A DNA stretch of 64,000 nt from Liolophura sinensis (GCF_032854445.1 NC_088306.1:20121764-20185763), one strand, 5' to 3'; counted from the stretch's first letter, positions 23,731 to 37,775 are shown. Translations and numbers: made by a program. Notes: generated by a model not told the origin, from the letters alone.

Positions 23731-24540
23731 TGTACATGAACCTATATTATATATTATATTATTCATGGATCTATTTACTTTCAAAAGCTATAAATTCACC
23801 AACATCCTGAAAATCCAGGGTTTATACATACATATATTCTTCCACATGTAGATATGGTTTTAAGCTTGCAGTTCAAATTTTAGATCCATTTTCTGTTGCA
23901 TTCTATTGATTGCTCTGTGTCTTATCACAAAGGGAGGTAACTCGATGAAAACATTTGCCCAGTCCCCTCTGCCCAATTCATGGTACCAAGCAGTATCACC
24001 CTATAGGACTTCATGAACCACTTAACCACTATTAAATACTCCTTCATGTGATTATGGGTGAACAACCACACTTAGTCTTCAGCACACAATGGTAGGATAC
24101 AATTATATATCAAATCATTTCAAGGGAATAATCCAAGTTTACAGCTGCAGCATATGGAATGGCACTTTTGTTAATTACATACACATATATACAGTGCATA
24201 CATTGCACATCTATGTGTACAATAGAGTATACATTAACGCAAGCTTCCCTTTGAACCCAGCATTGGTGCCAATACAGGTCTCTGATGTTATGTTTCTGAC
24301 ATGTTATGATTCTTCTCAGAAGATTGCTATGACATCAGAGTAATATCAAAACACCACAAAAGACGTTGAAATTTAACATACAGTACACTTACAATACAGA
24401 TTTGATACAAAAAACCTACCTACGCCCGGATTTCAGAAAGTGCCATTATACAGGATCAAATGAAACTATGGCAGATCCTCATTAAAGCCAGGCTGAAGGG
24501 CAACCCAGTAACAAGCAAATAGTAGGCCTGTGGTTTGCCT
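23731..24540. other. Gene-free stretch
   Basis: No exon or repeat recognised. Confidence 0.5.
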
Positions 24541-24548
24541 GTGGTGCA

Positions 24549-25093
24549 CTTAAAGGTGGAGAAAACATAAAAATGACAAAAGTTTTCCGATTTTTCCTCA
24601 AGGAGAAAAAGACACTTAAAAATAATTTTGAACATTGCGTATTTGGGATCACCTTTTGGTATTTATATTCTTTGTTTAATAATGTCATAAGTGAGGATGT
24701 AACACAGGTTTAATAAATATTTTTGCGCTAGAATTTGTTCTTTTCAGCTAACAAATGTATTAAACCTCAATTTGGATCATATTTATATTTTCAATATGTT
24801 CATTAATATTATCATAATTTAGGTTAACTGCGTATGTTTCGATATGAAAAACAAATTTACATTCATATAAATTTATTAGACAAGCATTACATCCTTATTT
24901 AGAACATTATTACGCAACAACGATAAATACCAAAAGTTGGTCCCAAATACCCACCATACAAAAATATTTTCAAATACCATTTTCTTATGAAAAAAAAAAA
25001 TCCAAAAAAATATTAAAGATCACAGTAGCAAATAAGTTTTTACCCTCTTTCATCTGATTTTGGCATCATTTTTATGTTTTCTTCTCCTTCAAG
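24549..25093. mobile_element. Fold-back element of about 545 bp, family G
   Basis: The outer ends are inverted copies: 'ggagaaaacataaaaatga' near 24558 and 'catttttatgttttcttct' near 25068. Matching inner blocks are 'atttgggatcaccttttgg' near 24642 and 'ccaaaagttggtcccaaat' near 24930. The arms extend over more than 100 bp. No coding capacity; a non-autonomous element. Confidence 0.8.
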
Positions 25094-25312
25094 TAATATT
25101 ATACTGTATGCCTACACTATATGTACGCACAGGCCTTAACACCACATCCTCTTAATAGCTGAACAATTTTACAGCAAAAGAAAGGTATAAAAAAATAAAG
25201 TAAGGGACATTAGATGGACAACTGAATACTGTGCGTAAAAAATACTTTCACTCACTTTCTTAGTCTAAAAAGAAGATAAAATATGAAGTACAGTTCACAA
25301 TACAGACCACTG

Positions 25313-25710
25313 AAAACTGTGTGTAAAAATACTTTCATTTATTTTTTTAGAATTCTTTAAGAGTGTTAAAAGGCATTCAAATATTTGAATTCTATGGTGG
25401 GCTTTACGGACCATACTGACAATATTTAGGAACTCTGACGCCACATCACACTTTTTTCCTGATGTTCACCAGGAGGAAGGAAACATTATTTCAGTAATCT
25501 CTTACTCATGGGTTAAAAGAGTTATTACAACATTCAGTGTCATGATTAAAGATGGAAAAACTTCCTGTGACGTCAGAGTTCCTAAACTCTGATAGTATGG
25601 TCCATAAAGCCCATCTTCAAATGAATACAAATGTTTAAACCGCTTTAACTCTCTCCACAAAAATCTAAAAAAATAAACTGAAGTATATTTATGCATGGTT
25701 TTAAGTTGTC
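25313..25710. mobile_element. Fold-back element, family H, copy 1
   Basis: The left arm contains 'aggaactctgacgccacatc' (about 25430) and 'gtgggctttacggaccata' (about 25398). The right arm returns 'gtgacgtcagagttcctaaa' and 'tatggtccataaagccca'. The outermost parts ('aatactttcatttatttttt' and 'aaaaaataaactgaagtat') are also inverted. Arm length is about 150 bp. Confidence 0.85.
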
Positions 25711-25749
25711 TGTATGATGAACCTTACATCATATTTTAGCTTTGTTTCA

Positions 25750-26060
25750 CTTCAAGACTGTTTTAAGGGATTTAAATGCAATCAAATGTTTGAATTCTTT
25801 GGTGAGCTACATGAAATATTTAGATGACGTTGAGGTACTCTGGTGTCACAAGAAATAGCTCTTTTTTAATATTACTCACGTGTAAAAGATTACTGAAATG
25901 ATGTTCTCAAAATATTCATCTGTATGTTAACACATGTAAAAAGACAAAAAGAAGATGAGGCAACATGAGAACCATCCACTGACAGTATGGTCCAAAAAGC
26001 CCACCATACAGTTTGAATATCTGACTGCTTTAATTTAGTGCGGGGAAAAAATCGAAAAAA
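25750..26060. mobile_element. Fold-back element, family H, copy 2
   Basis: A diverged copy next to copy 1. Left arm blocks are 'gaattctttggtgagcta' and 'gttgaggtactctgg'; the right arm is 'gacagtatggtccaaaaagc' followed by 'ccaccatacagtttgaata'. Confidence 0.75.
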
Positions 26061-26139
26061 ATAAGAACATGTTCTTTGAGAGCCAGTTTTCTGATGCTCA
26101 CATCATTTCCCTTTATACTGAGCTTGTATATGCATTGAC

Positions 26140-26955
26140 CGATACCTTTCACCTTGGTATAACTGTGTAACATAACCTTCATGGTATCACATCTCCAAAC
26201 ACCACTGCTAATGGTGCAGGCTAGAATACAGGTACATTTACAATAGCTTTACCTTTATACCTTTCACCTTGATATAACTGTGTAACATAACCTTCATAGT
26301 ATCACATCCCCAAACACCACTGCTAATGGTGCAGGCAAGAATACAGGTACATTTACAATAGCTTTACCTTTATGCCTTTCACCTTGATATAACTGTGTAA
26401 CATAACCTTCATAGTATCACATCCCCAAACACCACTGCTAATGGTGCAGGCTAGAATACAGGTACATGTATATTTACAATAGCTTTACCTTTATACCTTT
26501 CACCTTGATATAACTGTGTAACATAACCTTCATAGTATCACATCTCCAAACACCACTGCTAATGGTGCAGGCTAGAATACAGGTACATGTATATTTACAA
26601 TAGCTTTACCTTTATACCTTTCACCTTGATATAACTGTGTAACATAACCTTCATAGTATCACATCCCCAAACACCACTGCTAATGGTGCAGGCTAGAATA
26701 CAGGTACATTTACAATAGCTTTACCTTTATACCTTTCACCTTGATATAACTGTGTAACATAACCTTCATAGCATCACATCTCCAAACACCACTGCTAATG
26801 GTGCAGGCTAGAATACAGGTACATTTACAATAGCTTTACCTTTATACCTTTCACCTTGATATAACTGTGTAACATAACCTTCATAGTATCACATCCCCAA
26901 ACACCACTGCTAAAAGTGCAGGCTAGAATACAGGTACATTTACAATAGCTTTACA
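26140..26955. repeat. Minisatellite of 112-118 bp unit, 7 copies
   Basis: Each unit contains 'tataactgtgtaacataacc' and 'accactgctaatggtgcagg'. Copies are highly similar; two carry an additional 6 bp ('tgtata') before 'tttacaatag', and the last has 'taaaagtgcagg'. High identity implies recent expansion. Confidence 0.97.
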
Positions 26956-27720
26956 CTAGATCTGTCTCGTTTCTTCACTTACAAATCGGACCGTTACCGC
27001 ATACTAAATCAGAATTCTAGCCGCACATATCTTACTTACTATAACACTTATTTTAAACCTTAACAGAGATCAAGTCCATTGTTAAACTACATGTTTAATT
27101 TTAAGAGCTACAAAAGCAATGATTCCTTATCCACAAATGTAGTAAATCTATACAATTTGGCACTTTAATTAATAATATCAATATTTACAAATAAAACATG
27201 TGCAATATTAATTATCTAAATAACAAAGAAATAGTGAGATCACAGAAAATTACACTTGTGCTGGTAATTTGACTGACTGGTTGTTGATTGTAGTATTTAA
27301 AAATAAATTAAACATAAAAACAATCATTAAAAAATTACACATAGCTATTCTACATACTCACTGACTGAACACAGCACAAATATTATGAATAAAACTTCAC
27401 AGACTATTGATTAGAAATCAAAAGGATGTTCCAGTAAACCTGCAGCTTCATATATTTATATTTCTTAAAAATGTGCAAATCTGTGTCTTTGATCATGTAC
27501 TGATTGTATTTCTTTATTTGACTGGTGTTTTACGCCGTACTAAAGAATGTATACTTATTGTAAATAGGCTATAAAACGTCTGTTGGTGGAGCAGTACAAT
27601 AAAGAGTAAACAAAAAATCCAGATAGAGGCAGGCACTTTAACTGACCCAATGTGCAAATGCTTAAAATCATCACCATTATAAATCCCATGTACAGATACC
27701 ATATAATTCTCATACTGTTT
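26956..27720. other. AT-rich stretch with a SINE-tail fragment
   Basis: No exon seen. At 27514-27620 a reverse-orientation SINE family A tail ('ggtgttttacgccgtact') joins a different body. Confidence 0.5.
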
Positions 27721-27721
27721 C

Positions 27722-27945
27722 TAATTGTACCCTGATTCCTCAAACTTTTCGCAAAAAGAAACTTTCAGTCGAATTTATGTACCTTTTTCATTTGATTTTG
27801 AAAACAAAACAACGTTTGTTGGGTTGGCTGATTTCAAGGCTTCAAAACACGTCTAAGTTTATCAGTCTACACAGACCAATGACCTCAGAATATGACTGAA
27901 TAGACACCTTGCAAACACGCGAAAAGGTTGAAGAATTACAGTGCT
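27722..27945. mobile_element. MITE family C, uninterrupted copy
   Basis: The terminal inverted repeats are 'accctgattcctcaaactt' on the left and 'aaggttgaagaattacag' on the right. The internal body matches the nested copy at 20956-21411 and shows where the SINE entered there. Confidence 0.85.
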
Positions 27946-28870
27946 GTTGACTGTCTATAAAGCTTTACCCCAAACACGTGTACATTTGAACACATTAGCG
28001 TTGGGTAAGAACTCAAAGTCTCTTGGGTAGTGTTAGGTAAGAACTCAAACATTGAACATTCTCAATTCATTTCTCCTCACAGGGCTTTAAATACAGCTGA
28101 TTAATGACTTATTCCATGGTTAAGATTTGCAGAAGTTTACTGATTAGTTTTAAATCCTGAAGTAAATTTGCGTTAAAACAGAAAGAAACTCATCAATTGT
28201 GAACCACAAGTCCCAATACAATTCTGGTAGAGTTTTCATGACAACATTCACCACAGGTCAAAACATGCAGGAACCCAGATAATTACAGGTGAACAAAATG
28301 TGATCAACAAATCTAAAGAAGGTTTAATATGTATTCTAATCTAATCTTTATCTGTTACTTAAAACCTACAATGTTCTCTGTCATATAACCCATAGTTTTA
28401 AACAGGTTCAAATCATGTACATGAATGTCAAGGTGTGCAGTATCCATCTAACAGCTAAATATACTGTAAATCCTCAACCTTAGATTTCGATCTCCAAAGC
28501 ACTTTTTTTCAGTAGATTCACGCAAACAATTACTGGCCACAGAGGCAGTTGAAAATACTGAAGAATTAGGGTAGGTGATATCAGGCTAAATTTGACATCA
28601 ATAAGACTATTTTTGCCTGAATGTTTTATACGTGTATGGCTGTTATTATTGAACTGACTAGCACTCACCTTATAAAAAGATGAAAGGAATTTCACTAATA
28701 AGGACATGCAGAAAATATGGAACAGACTTAATCCTCCATGCAGCAGAACAACGCAAACTTCTTAAAAAACAATAATAATACACATTACATGACAGTACAC
28801 CACAAATCCTAAAAATTTTAACAGATTGAATTTTAGGTAAAACAAAAATCCTGTGGTCATAGCTCAGATT
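27946..28870. other. 3' flank of the TBC/TLDc gene
   Basis: Gene-free; it probably includes the 3' UTR of the minus-strand gene ending at 28871. No polyadenylation signal could be fixed. Confidence 0.4.
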
Positions 28871-31800
28871 TCAGGTAAACCCAAACACCTCAAGAACCTT
28901 GCAGGCAAAGTCCTGTGTTGTACACAGGGGTGGGTTGTTGAAGGTGTCGCACCTCTCTGTCCTGCAGCGCAGCAGTCCGTCAGTTAGGTAGATCGCTGTG
29001 CCATTGCTGCAGAGAATAACAAATATCTCCATTACTTCACTGTTTTACACCAAATACTACCTTTTACAAAACAGAATCCTTGTATAAACTAATGCAGAAA
29101 TCTGTAGTACAACATAAACAATGATGTATTTCTCCACAGCCAAGATTATTCCAAGACCTGCTCCTCGACATCAAAATAAAAACCTTCCTCCACCCCAAAC
29201 AGACACAAGATTTTATACTTACCCTTCTCCTACAATCAGAGTGTGATTGTCTCCTGCCAGGAACATGTTCCCTGTAGGAGGGACCTCACTGCCACTTCTC
29301 CCCACCCACACACACACCTTCCTTCTCCCACCCCCAGACACACACCTTCCTCCACCCCAAACAGAGACAAGATTCTACACTTACCCTCCTCCTACAATCA
29401 GAGTGTGATTGTCTCCTGCCAGGAACATGTTCCCTGTAGGAGGGACCTCACTGCCTCTTCTCCCCACCCACACACACACCTTCCTTCTCCCACCCCCAGA
29501 CACACAACTCCCTCCACCCCAAACAGAGACAAGATTCTACACTTACCCTCCTCCTACAATCAGAGTGTGATTGTCTCCTGCCAGGAACATGTTCCCTGTA
29601 GGAGGGACCTCACCACCACTTCTCCCCACCCACTCATACACCTTTCTCCTTGGAAACAGAGTGAAGATAAATGTCTCCCCACTGCCAAAGTAACACAAGT
29701 TCTTCTGCTCTCCCGTTTGTATCCGCTCTCGCCAGTCAGTGGAACAAAATGCACCAAAAATCTGAATATGAAATTGGGTTAAAAATAAATCAACATTTTA
29801 AGTTTTTCTCTACGGGAAAAGGAAAGGTTATGATTACTCCAATTCTTCTACTTTTTCACACATGAAAGAGCAACTACCAGTGCAATTATATGCACAGTTT
29901 TTATCTCATTTTGGAGACAAACCACACTGGTTGGCCACTTTCAGGGCTTCTCAAAAAGAATAATTTTACCAGTCTACACCCAATATTGCCCTCAGAATAT
30001 GCTTGAACGAACACCTCACTGGTGGTGAAACACCAATCAATGAGGACTATTTTTTCTGCTACCCTTGTCACATAATTTCTTGAACATAAATATCATGATA
30101 AATTTATGGAAATATTACATCTGGTAAAAAAAAGTTGATGAACAGGTAATTTACCTCATTCCTGGTTGTCTTAATGACAAAGAGCGTCGGTTCTTGGTGG
30201 TCAATCTTACTATACAGAGTCCGGAGACTGATGCCTTGTTCTTCTGAGGTGTAGAGAAGCTGTGGCTGACAGACTGTGTACCTGGCAGGTAACCAGCCCC
30301 AGATTGTCATCAGCTGAAATACAGGTGACAACAGGTGAGAACTAGATTGATTGATTGTCTTTGTGTTGGTTTGTCTGTATGAGGTGCAGAGAAACTGTTG
30401 CTGACAGACTGTGCAACCAGCAGGTAACCAGCCCCAGATTGTCATCAGCTGAAATACAGGTGATATCAGGTGAGAATTAGATTGATTGATTGATTGATTG
30501 TCTTTGTGATGGTGTGTCTTTATGAGGTGTAGAGAAGCTGTTGCTGACAGACTGTGAAACCAGCAGGTAACCAGCCCCAGACTCTCATCAGCTGAAATAT
30601 GCACGATATTACTCGAGAGCCATAGGTAAATGATTGACTATGTGAATGAACTGTTGTTTCTCTGTGATAAGTATCTGGCAGAAATTCAGCCCCAGATAGT
30701 GAACTGGTTTATCTTTTGAAACATGTTAAACAGTTTATTCATTTCTCAGATTGTTTCCATCCATACCAAAATATATTTCATACTGATACATTACTATCTG
30801 TCATAAAAGGTATTTACCTGGTAAAGGAAACTGTGGTGCCTAGAGTAAACCACAAGCCTTTGGCAAGTTTCTGGTGAACTTTCCCACGTGTGATGTACAG
30901 ACATGCATACCATGCTGGTGGAAACAAGAGGTCTTCAACAAATGTTGCTGACAGCATGTTTACCCTACCTCATGTAATAACCACTCTTCCATGACCCACG
31001 ACGTGTAGCACTAACCTCAAACGAATATTTGACTGACATTAATGATATACATGTAGATGACAACATGATTAAGATGTTAGGTTTTAATATATGTGAAAGT
31101 ATAATTAATACATGTACTTACATATACATACTGTATATATCTATATCTGAGAGGAAAATGTTAATATCATTACTTGTAAGCAGAGGTCATGAGCCAGTAA
31201 AACTGCAAGCTAAGCAAAATGCCATGACTGGTACATGTCCATGGGAAGTACAGGAGATTTTGTATAAATTCACAAGATTTAAGGCACAGAGAGAGAAAAA
31301 GCATGCAGAGGCAGCAGAATTCACTCAGCTGAGTTATATATAAGCATCAACCCAACAAACACAAAAAAAAATTCAAAAAATAACTTTGAGCGCAGAACCT
31401 CAAATAGGAGTTACGATATACTTTTATTTTGAAGAGTCCTTCATTTATTTATTCATTTATTGTTGTTGTTGAATGCCATAAAACATTTGATTTAAAAGAA
31501 ATGTTGTAAAACCAGGTCAAGTTCACAATAAGCAGCAAATTATAACTGTAATAAACAACATTTTCATGCAACTCTGTGCGGATACATGCAATTTTCGAGC
31601 AGGTGTTACATACAGGACAACAGGCATGGAACTCACATCTTGGTGGCTAAGGGTGTTACAGGTCACCTCATCCACATAGAGGTAGCTGAGTGACCTTGAC
31701 CTTATTGGGTGGACAGTATGATCAGACTCCTCAGCTGTGGGAGCATCCAGCTTCTCAACGGAATGTGCAGTTGTTCAAGTAGACAATGTATTAGTTGGCA

Positions 31801-34800
31801 ATCACTACATAATGTATGCTGAACTCTCACTAATAGCCTGGTTGGAACCAGTAAGGCCATAATTAAAAATATGTTTGTTGGGCATAACCTGGACGAACCA
31901 ACTAAATGCGTCCTACTTTAAAGTTTTTATTGGGATTTGAGATAAGTTTTACTCTTCTTTTCCATGTTAATTTCTTTAAAATCTCTCTCTTTTTCATTAG
32001 CCACCGTAAAATAAATTCCCTACTGACCAGCATTACATTCTGTGACAGGGTCAGGGTTACACCCAACAAAGAATTTTTCAAAGATGGCCTATAAATGCTT
32101 GTTCATTTATGTACAATGTGCAGTACTTGAAGCACCTATAGGTTTAGTTGGTATAGATGTGGGGTCAGTTTTACTTTCTGTTTTATGGGTAAGCTGATAT
32201 TAAAAATCCAAAAGTGGAATACAAATAAAATTGAAAATACATCTCTTCATTTTGTCCTACCTTTTTTTTTTTTCATTTTCCTCTTTGTCAAGGCTTTCAC
32301 ATCACTTGAATATGTGTTCAACATGAAAAATTGCTGAGACACTTCATGTTTCCCACAATTCGATGGTTTTTCAGATTTAAATTTTTTTCACACCCCCCTT
32401 CTGATAAAGAGTACCCCAAGCACTCACTCACTCTTCTGATAAAAAAAAGATTCAATCTATCCGTAAAACAAAAAATTATATTGATGTGGCCTAAACATGT
32501 TCACCTTGGAAACTGCACATGTTGTAGCAATAGGATACCAGCTGATTCCTCATGAGGGACCTTACAACATGTTAACAACACTGAACATTTTACCACAGCT
32601 TTTAACAGCAACGTGTCACAGTGAGTGCACCGTACACATCACTGATAAAACTGCAGCACACAACATGTTTTATGATTTGCAAAACTTATGACATGAATGT
32701 CCCATTTCAAAGCATCGTCCCTTACTGCGAGAGTAAAATCTGGCAGTACTCAAATACCTTTTGACCCCAATCTTGCCAATCTTGTAAATTAAATGCACAA
32801 TGTACAGTACTTGAACGTGCAGCATGTATAACTGGTGCTAACCATGCTACCCTAATTCTTCTAAAATTTGGGACAGATATTAGTTGTGTTGAAAGTAGAA
32901 TATTACATTTCCCTACCAGCCTTTAGAAAAGTAAAGATATGAGCGTCATGAGTTTCAAGATATGTTGTTCATTAGACGGTCTAACCATGTGAGGAAAAAG
33001 AAACTCAATATTCCTGTTAGAATTCCATGTATATTGGCTAAAATGAGCAGATCAGGTGTCCCAAATTTTAGAAGAAATGGGGTAATCTTGTACATGTTGT
33101 AGCACTTGGAACCAGGCCCTGCTAAATCATGTACATGTTGTAGCAATTGGCATTAGGCCCCGCTAAATCATGTACATGTTGTAGCAATTGGCATTAGGCC
33201 CCGCTAAATCATGTACATGATGTAGCAACTGGCACCAGGCCCTGCTAAATCATGTACATGTTGTAGCAATTGGCATTAGGCCCCGCTAAATCATGTACAT
33301 GATGTAGCAACTGGCACCAGGCCCTGCTAAATCATGTACATGTTGTAGCAACTGGCATTAGGCCCCGCTAAATCACGTACATGATGTAGCAACTGGCACC
33401 AGGCCCTGCTAAATCATGTACATGTTGTAGCACTTGGCATTAGGCCCCGCTAAATCATGTACATGATGTAGCAACTGGCACCAGGCCCTGCTAAATCGTG
33501 TACATGATGTAGCAACTGGCATCAGGCCCTGCTAAATCATGTACATGTTGTAGCAATTGGCATTAGGCCCCGCTAAATCATGTACATGATGTAGCAACTG
33601 GCACCAGTCCCTGCTAAATCATGTACATGTTGTAGCAACTGGCATTAGGTCCCGCTAAATCATGTACAATTTTGGCATTGAGAGAATACCTAAAGAAGAA
33701 TATATTTGTATTTAGCAGTCGCACTGAGAGTAGTAGATAAATTACCATGAACGGGAAAAATATGAGCATTTTAAAACTGTACACTGCTTATTCCCTTACA
33801 GACACTGTTCGTATCTACAACTAGTATATATATCCTTTACACCGAATGTAGTTAAAAATAAGTAAATAATCTCATTCCACGTTTATGTTCATAAATAAAT
33901 CTAAATAGAGATAAAAAATGTGGACAAGAAAATTAAAACCTGGCTTACAAACCTGTTGTAATAAGCCCACAAAAACAATCAACATATTCAAGTAGATATA
34001 CAACCCATACACAGTGACCTTACCAAACACCATACCAAACAAAGGACTGCTTTCAAATTTTGCACCACTTTTAGCATGGCTATACAGTAAGTCACATGTA
34101 CATGTGATTTACTATATATATATATATATATGGAATTTTTCACCAACTAATCACCCCTCTGTACTAAGTTGATGAAAAATCACGTGAAAGGTCATGTGAT
34201 TCATCTGAGTAAATGAGACATAGCTTCATTCCAATTTACACCAACTAATCACCCTTCTGTATCAAAGATCATTTAGCACAGAGATTGGTTTGTGAAACTT
34301 TCCATGAAACCAAGGTGGATTATGTGTACTGTATTCATACTCTGAGGAAAGATACCAAATGAGTTTCTCAGGTGTTTTTCAGTTTAATATGGCCAGAAAT
34401 GGAACAAGCAAACAAATATATACACCATAATGATGAAACCTTACAACACTCTCTGCAAAGTTTTTTCATCAAGTATAGTTCTATTTGGATATTACTATAA
34501 ATAAGAGCCAAAATGTGAAGATTCATGGTTGACAATCTCATCGCAGTACATTCTATATTTTGCATGGTGTTGTCATCACTGATATGAAGAGATACACATC
34601 AAACACACACTTGAGATTTAAGAAGACTTAAAGGTGAACTGCAACGACTTTATTCTTGTAATCAATCTTGTTTGCAAACTTTTTTTGTTATTGGAGAAGG
34701 TTTGCAAAATATTTTGCCCATTTGCAAGAGATACATTATACCAATATAATCATGTTGTTCAAAAACACACATGTACATTCCAGTTTTCAACATGATGGTT

Positions 34801-37743
34801 ATAAGGCTATAGGGATTTTCTTACTGAAGACTTTGAGAATTTAACAAATATGGGATGTTCCCACTAAATTAACCGCAACTAAATTAATGCATAATTAACT
34901 TCAGGAGACACATTTTTGTGCACTACAGATTTGTAGTCTCCATTATAATCATGATTCTTATATGATCTTCAGGCTGATCATCATTTAAGTTAAAAATCTA
35001 TGCAGTTCATCTTTGAGACGTCAGAAGCTGTGATGTAATAACTTGACTTGACGTATCCAATCAGGATACCTCAAATCTACACAGGTCAACAATATCTAAT
35101 GGTAGTGGTACAAACTTTGATATTTGAGCCTTTGAATGAATTGACAGTGTACCTAAAACCTACACAGATCAACATTATCTAATGGTAGTGGTACAAACTT
35201 TGATATTTGAGCCATTGAAATAATTGACAGTGTACCTAAAACCTACAGAGATCAACAATATCTAATGGCAGTGTTACAAACTTTGATATTTGAGCCATGA
35301 AATCAATTGACCTACCAAATCCTGGCTGACAGCATCGCCCTTGACGCTGGACTTCCTCAGTGAGAGAGGCGCCGGAATGCTTTGTGATCTGTGAGTTTTA
35401 ACTGGCCCTGAGAATGAGTTGCGTGACATGCTGCGTGTGATGCTGGACGCACGCGTCATCCGCACCTTGTGGCTTTTCTCGCACATTTCATGGCGCATCT
35501 GGAGCTTGCGAACTTCCCTCTTACCCAGACCTCGGATGCCGAAGGCTGTCTACAACATCAGCAATTCAGCGGTCTAAGCTAAACATTTCTGTAAGGTACC
35601 AGTGTAAAAGTTACGGTAATTTATCAACCTTTTCGCATCTTTGCAAGGTGTTTGTTTAACAATATTCTGAGAGATTTAGTTGGTGTAGACTGATAACATT
35701 ATGCTCTTTGTGAAGCTCTGAAATCAGCCAACCCAACCAATATAGTTTTGTCTCCAAAATCAAATGATAAATGTGCATAAATTGCACTGAAAACTGAAAC
35801 TTTCATATGTGAAAAGGTTGAGGAACTAGGGTAGACTTATTAGCAAGAGTATTTCATATTTTCATATTTATATATGTAGGAAGATAGTGTATTAACAGGT
35901 ACAAATATACAAATTGCTGGCAAGAGATAGAAAGGTGAATGACATTTGGTATTACTTTGTATATTAATCTTGTTTCACATATTATTTTGTTCATCCTAAA
36001 ACAAAGCACATCATATTCTACTGACACCACAACCCTAACATGTCACCATGGTGAAAATCTCACCAAGATGGAAAAAACTTTGCACAACCCGAGAAAAGAA
36101 AAATCTCCTTGTTATGGCCCCAAGGGGATTAGCATGCCAGCACGGTGCAATGAACCAGGAGCTTCCCATCAATGTGATCACTGTGAGTTCAAGTCCAGCT
36201 GGCTTCCTCTCCAGCCATACGTGGAAAGGTCTACCAGCAACCTGCGGATGGTCGTGAGTTTCCCCCAGGCTCTGCCCGCGGTTTCCTCCCACTATAATGC
36301 TGGTTGTCATCTTATAAGCGAAATATTCTTGAGCGTAGCATAAAATACCAATTAAATTAATCAAATGAACACATATGGTGTTTGAATCTTAAATTCTGAC
36401 TTTTGTCTTTCAGGTACAGCCAACCTTTAAGATCTTCTCCATACTGTAAGGAATGTCTGTACAGAAATGTTTAATCTTTGATGAAACATTCATCCCTTGC
36501 ATCAAGCTGCTGTTTCCACGAGATTTAGCTGCAAAATTAAAGAACAGATGTTCAAAACAGCGGTAAAACATAAAGGGTATGTCTGGAAGTTTCAGAAGCT
36601 TTCTACTCCATATAAAGCACAAGATCACCATGGTTTATATTGATAAAACATTGTCAAAACCTTACAAAACACCTTAAATGCACCCAATTCAAATTTTGAA
36701 CAATATAAGACCTACTTTGAAAAATAATGTTTCTTCAAAGAATTCACACTGTGAAGGCAGCAAAACTTTAAAACATTAACATTTATAGCAGAGGCTGAGC
36801 AATGAGTAAATTAATTTTTTTCAAATTAATGAAAAAAGTGATCAAATTTTCTTCCATTCAAAACTTCGGACAATGACTAAATCACCATTAACAGCAGCAG
36901 CAGCAGTTCCAGTTTTTCTGAATGTTTTCATTACAGTATCCTTATGCTCTTATATGGACATTGAGATGATAGGATAGTGGGGATACAAAAGTTGGGGAAA
37001 AGGAGGTATAAATACAATCTATAAAGACATCATCATAACTAATACTTTCAAACTACAGACAGAACTTGATTAACATATCGTGCTACATGTAGTATCCCAA
37101 TGTTAGCAAACAAGCTATTTGCAACACATGAGATTGCTTGTTGCAAATAAAATACTCCAAGATTTTTTTGTTCCTTGCCTTAGTCAAAAAAGTGCACTTC
37201 AAAATATTGTTCTCTTCACTGCAGTCTCATCCACACGTAAAAGTGACCGGAGGTTTGGTTTAACACTTACTTGTGTGTTTGTGGTAGAGAATGAGAATAG
37301 CCAGGGCAACTCTGTACAACACCTTGACACCTTCAAACAGGTAACAATCTACCACCTGTACCTACAATACAGAAACATGATCATTTATAGTCTCTGTGCA
37401 TAATACCACAGTAAAACCCCAAAACATACATCTGGGTTTAAATTCATTAGTTTCAGATTCATGTATTATAAATCTTATACAACACCTTGACATACATGTA
37501 TAAAGCTATTAAGACAAACCTTGCCTGTACTTCTTTTAAATACAAGAAAAAGAAATAAATTAGTCCATACTTTCACGTACATGTACATGACAATTAAATC
37601 ATCTCTAATACATATACTAAAAGCACAATGTCCTTCATCTGAATACATAATGTAGATTTTGATATTTTTCTGTTAATTGAATGGACCAGTTTACATGCAC
37701 TTCATATGGTAATCATAATCAAGAATCCATTCTCTGGGTATGC

Positions 37744-37775
<32 letters not shown>

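Noticed and set aside
23429-23784. Two overlapping frames of about 105 codons
   Set aside because: The 42-bp minisatellite keeps all frames open; the peptides are 14-residue repeats.
29243-29782. 179-codon plus-strand frame
   Set aside because: Antisense to exon 9 and created by its 162-bp triplication.
31654-31736. Alternative acceptor for exon 7 ending 'cccacag' near 31735
   Set aside because: It has a better local sequence, but joining it to exon 6 puts the frame into a stop; the upstream acceptor before 31753 keeps the frame.
33088-33668. Possible CRISPR-like regular array
   Set aside because: Units are contiguous, without unique spacers, and the DNA is from an intron-bearing animal genome; this is a minisatellite.
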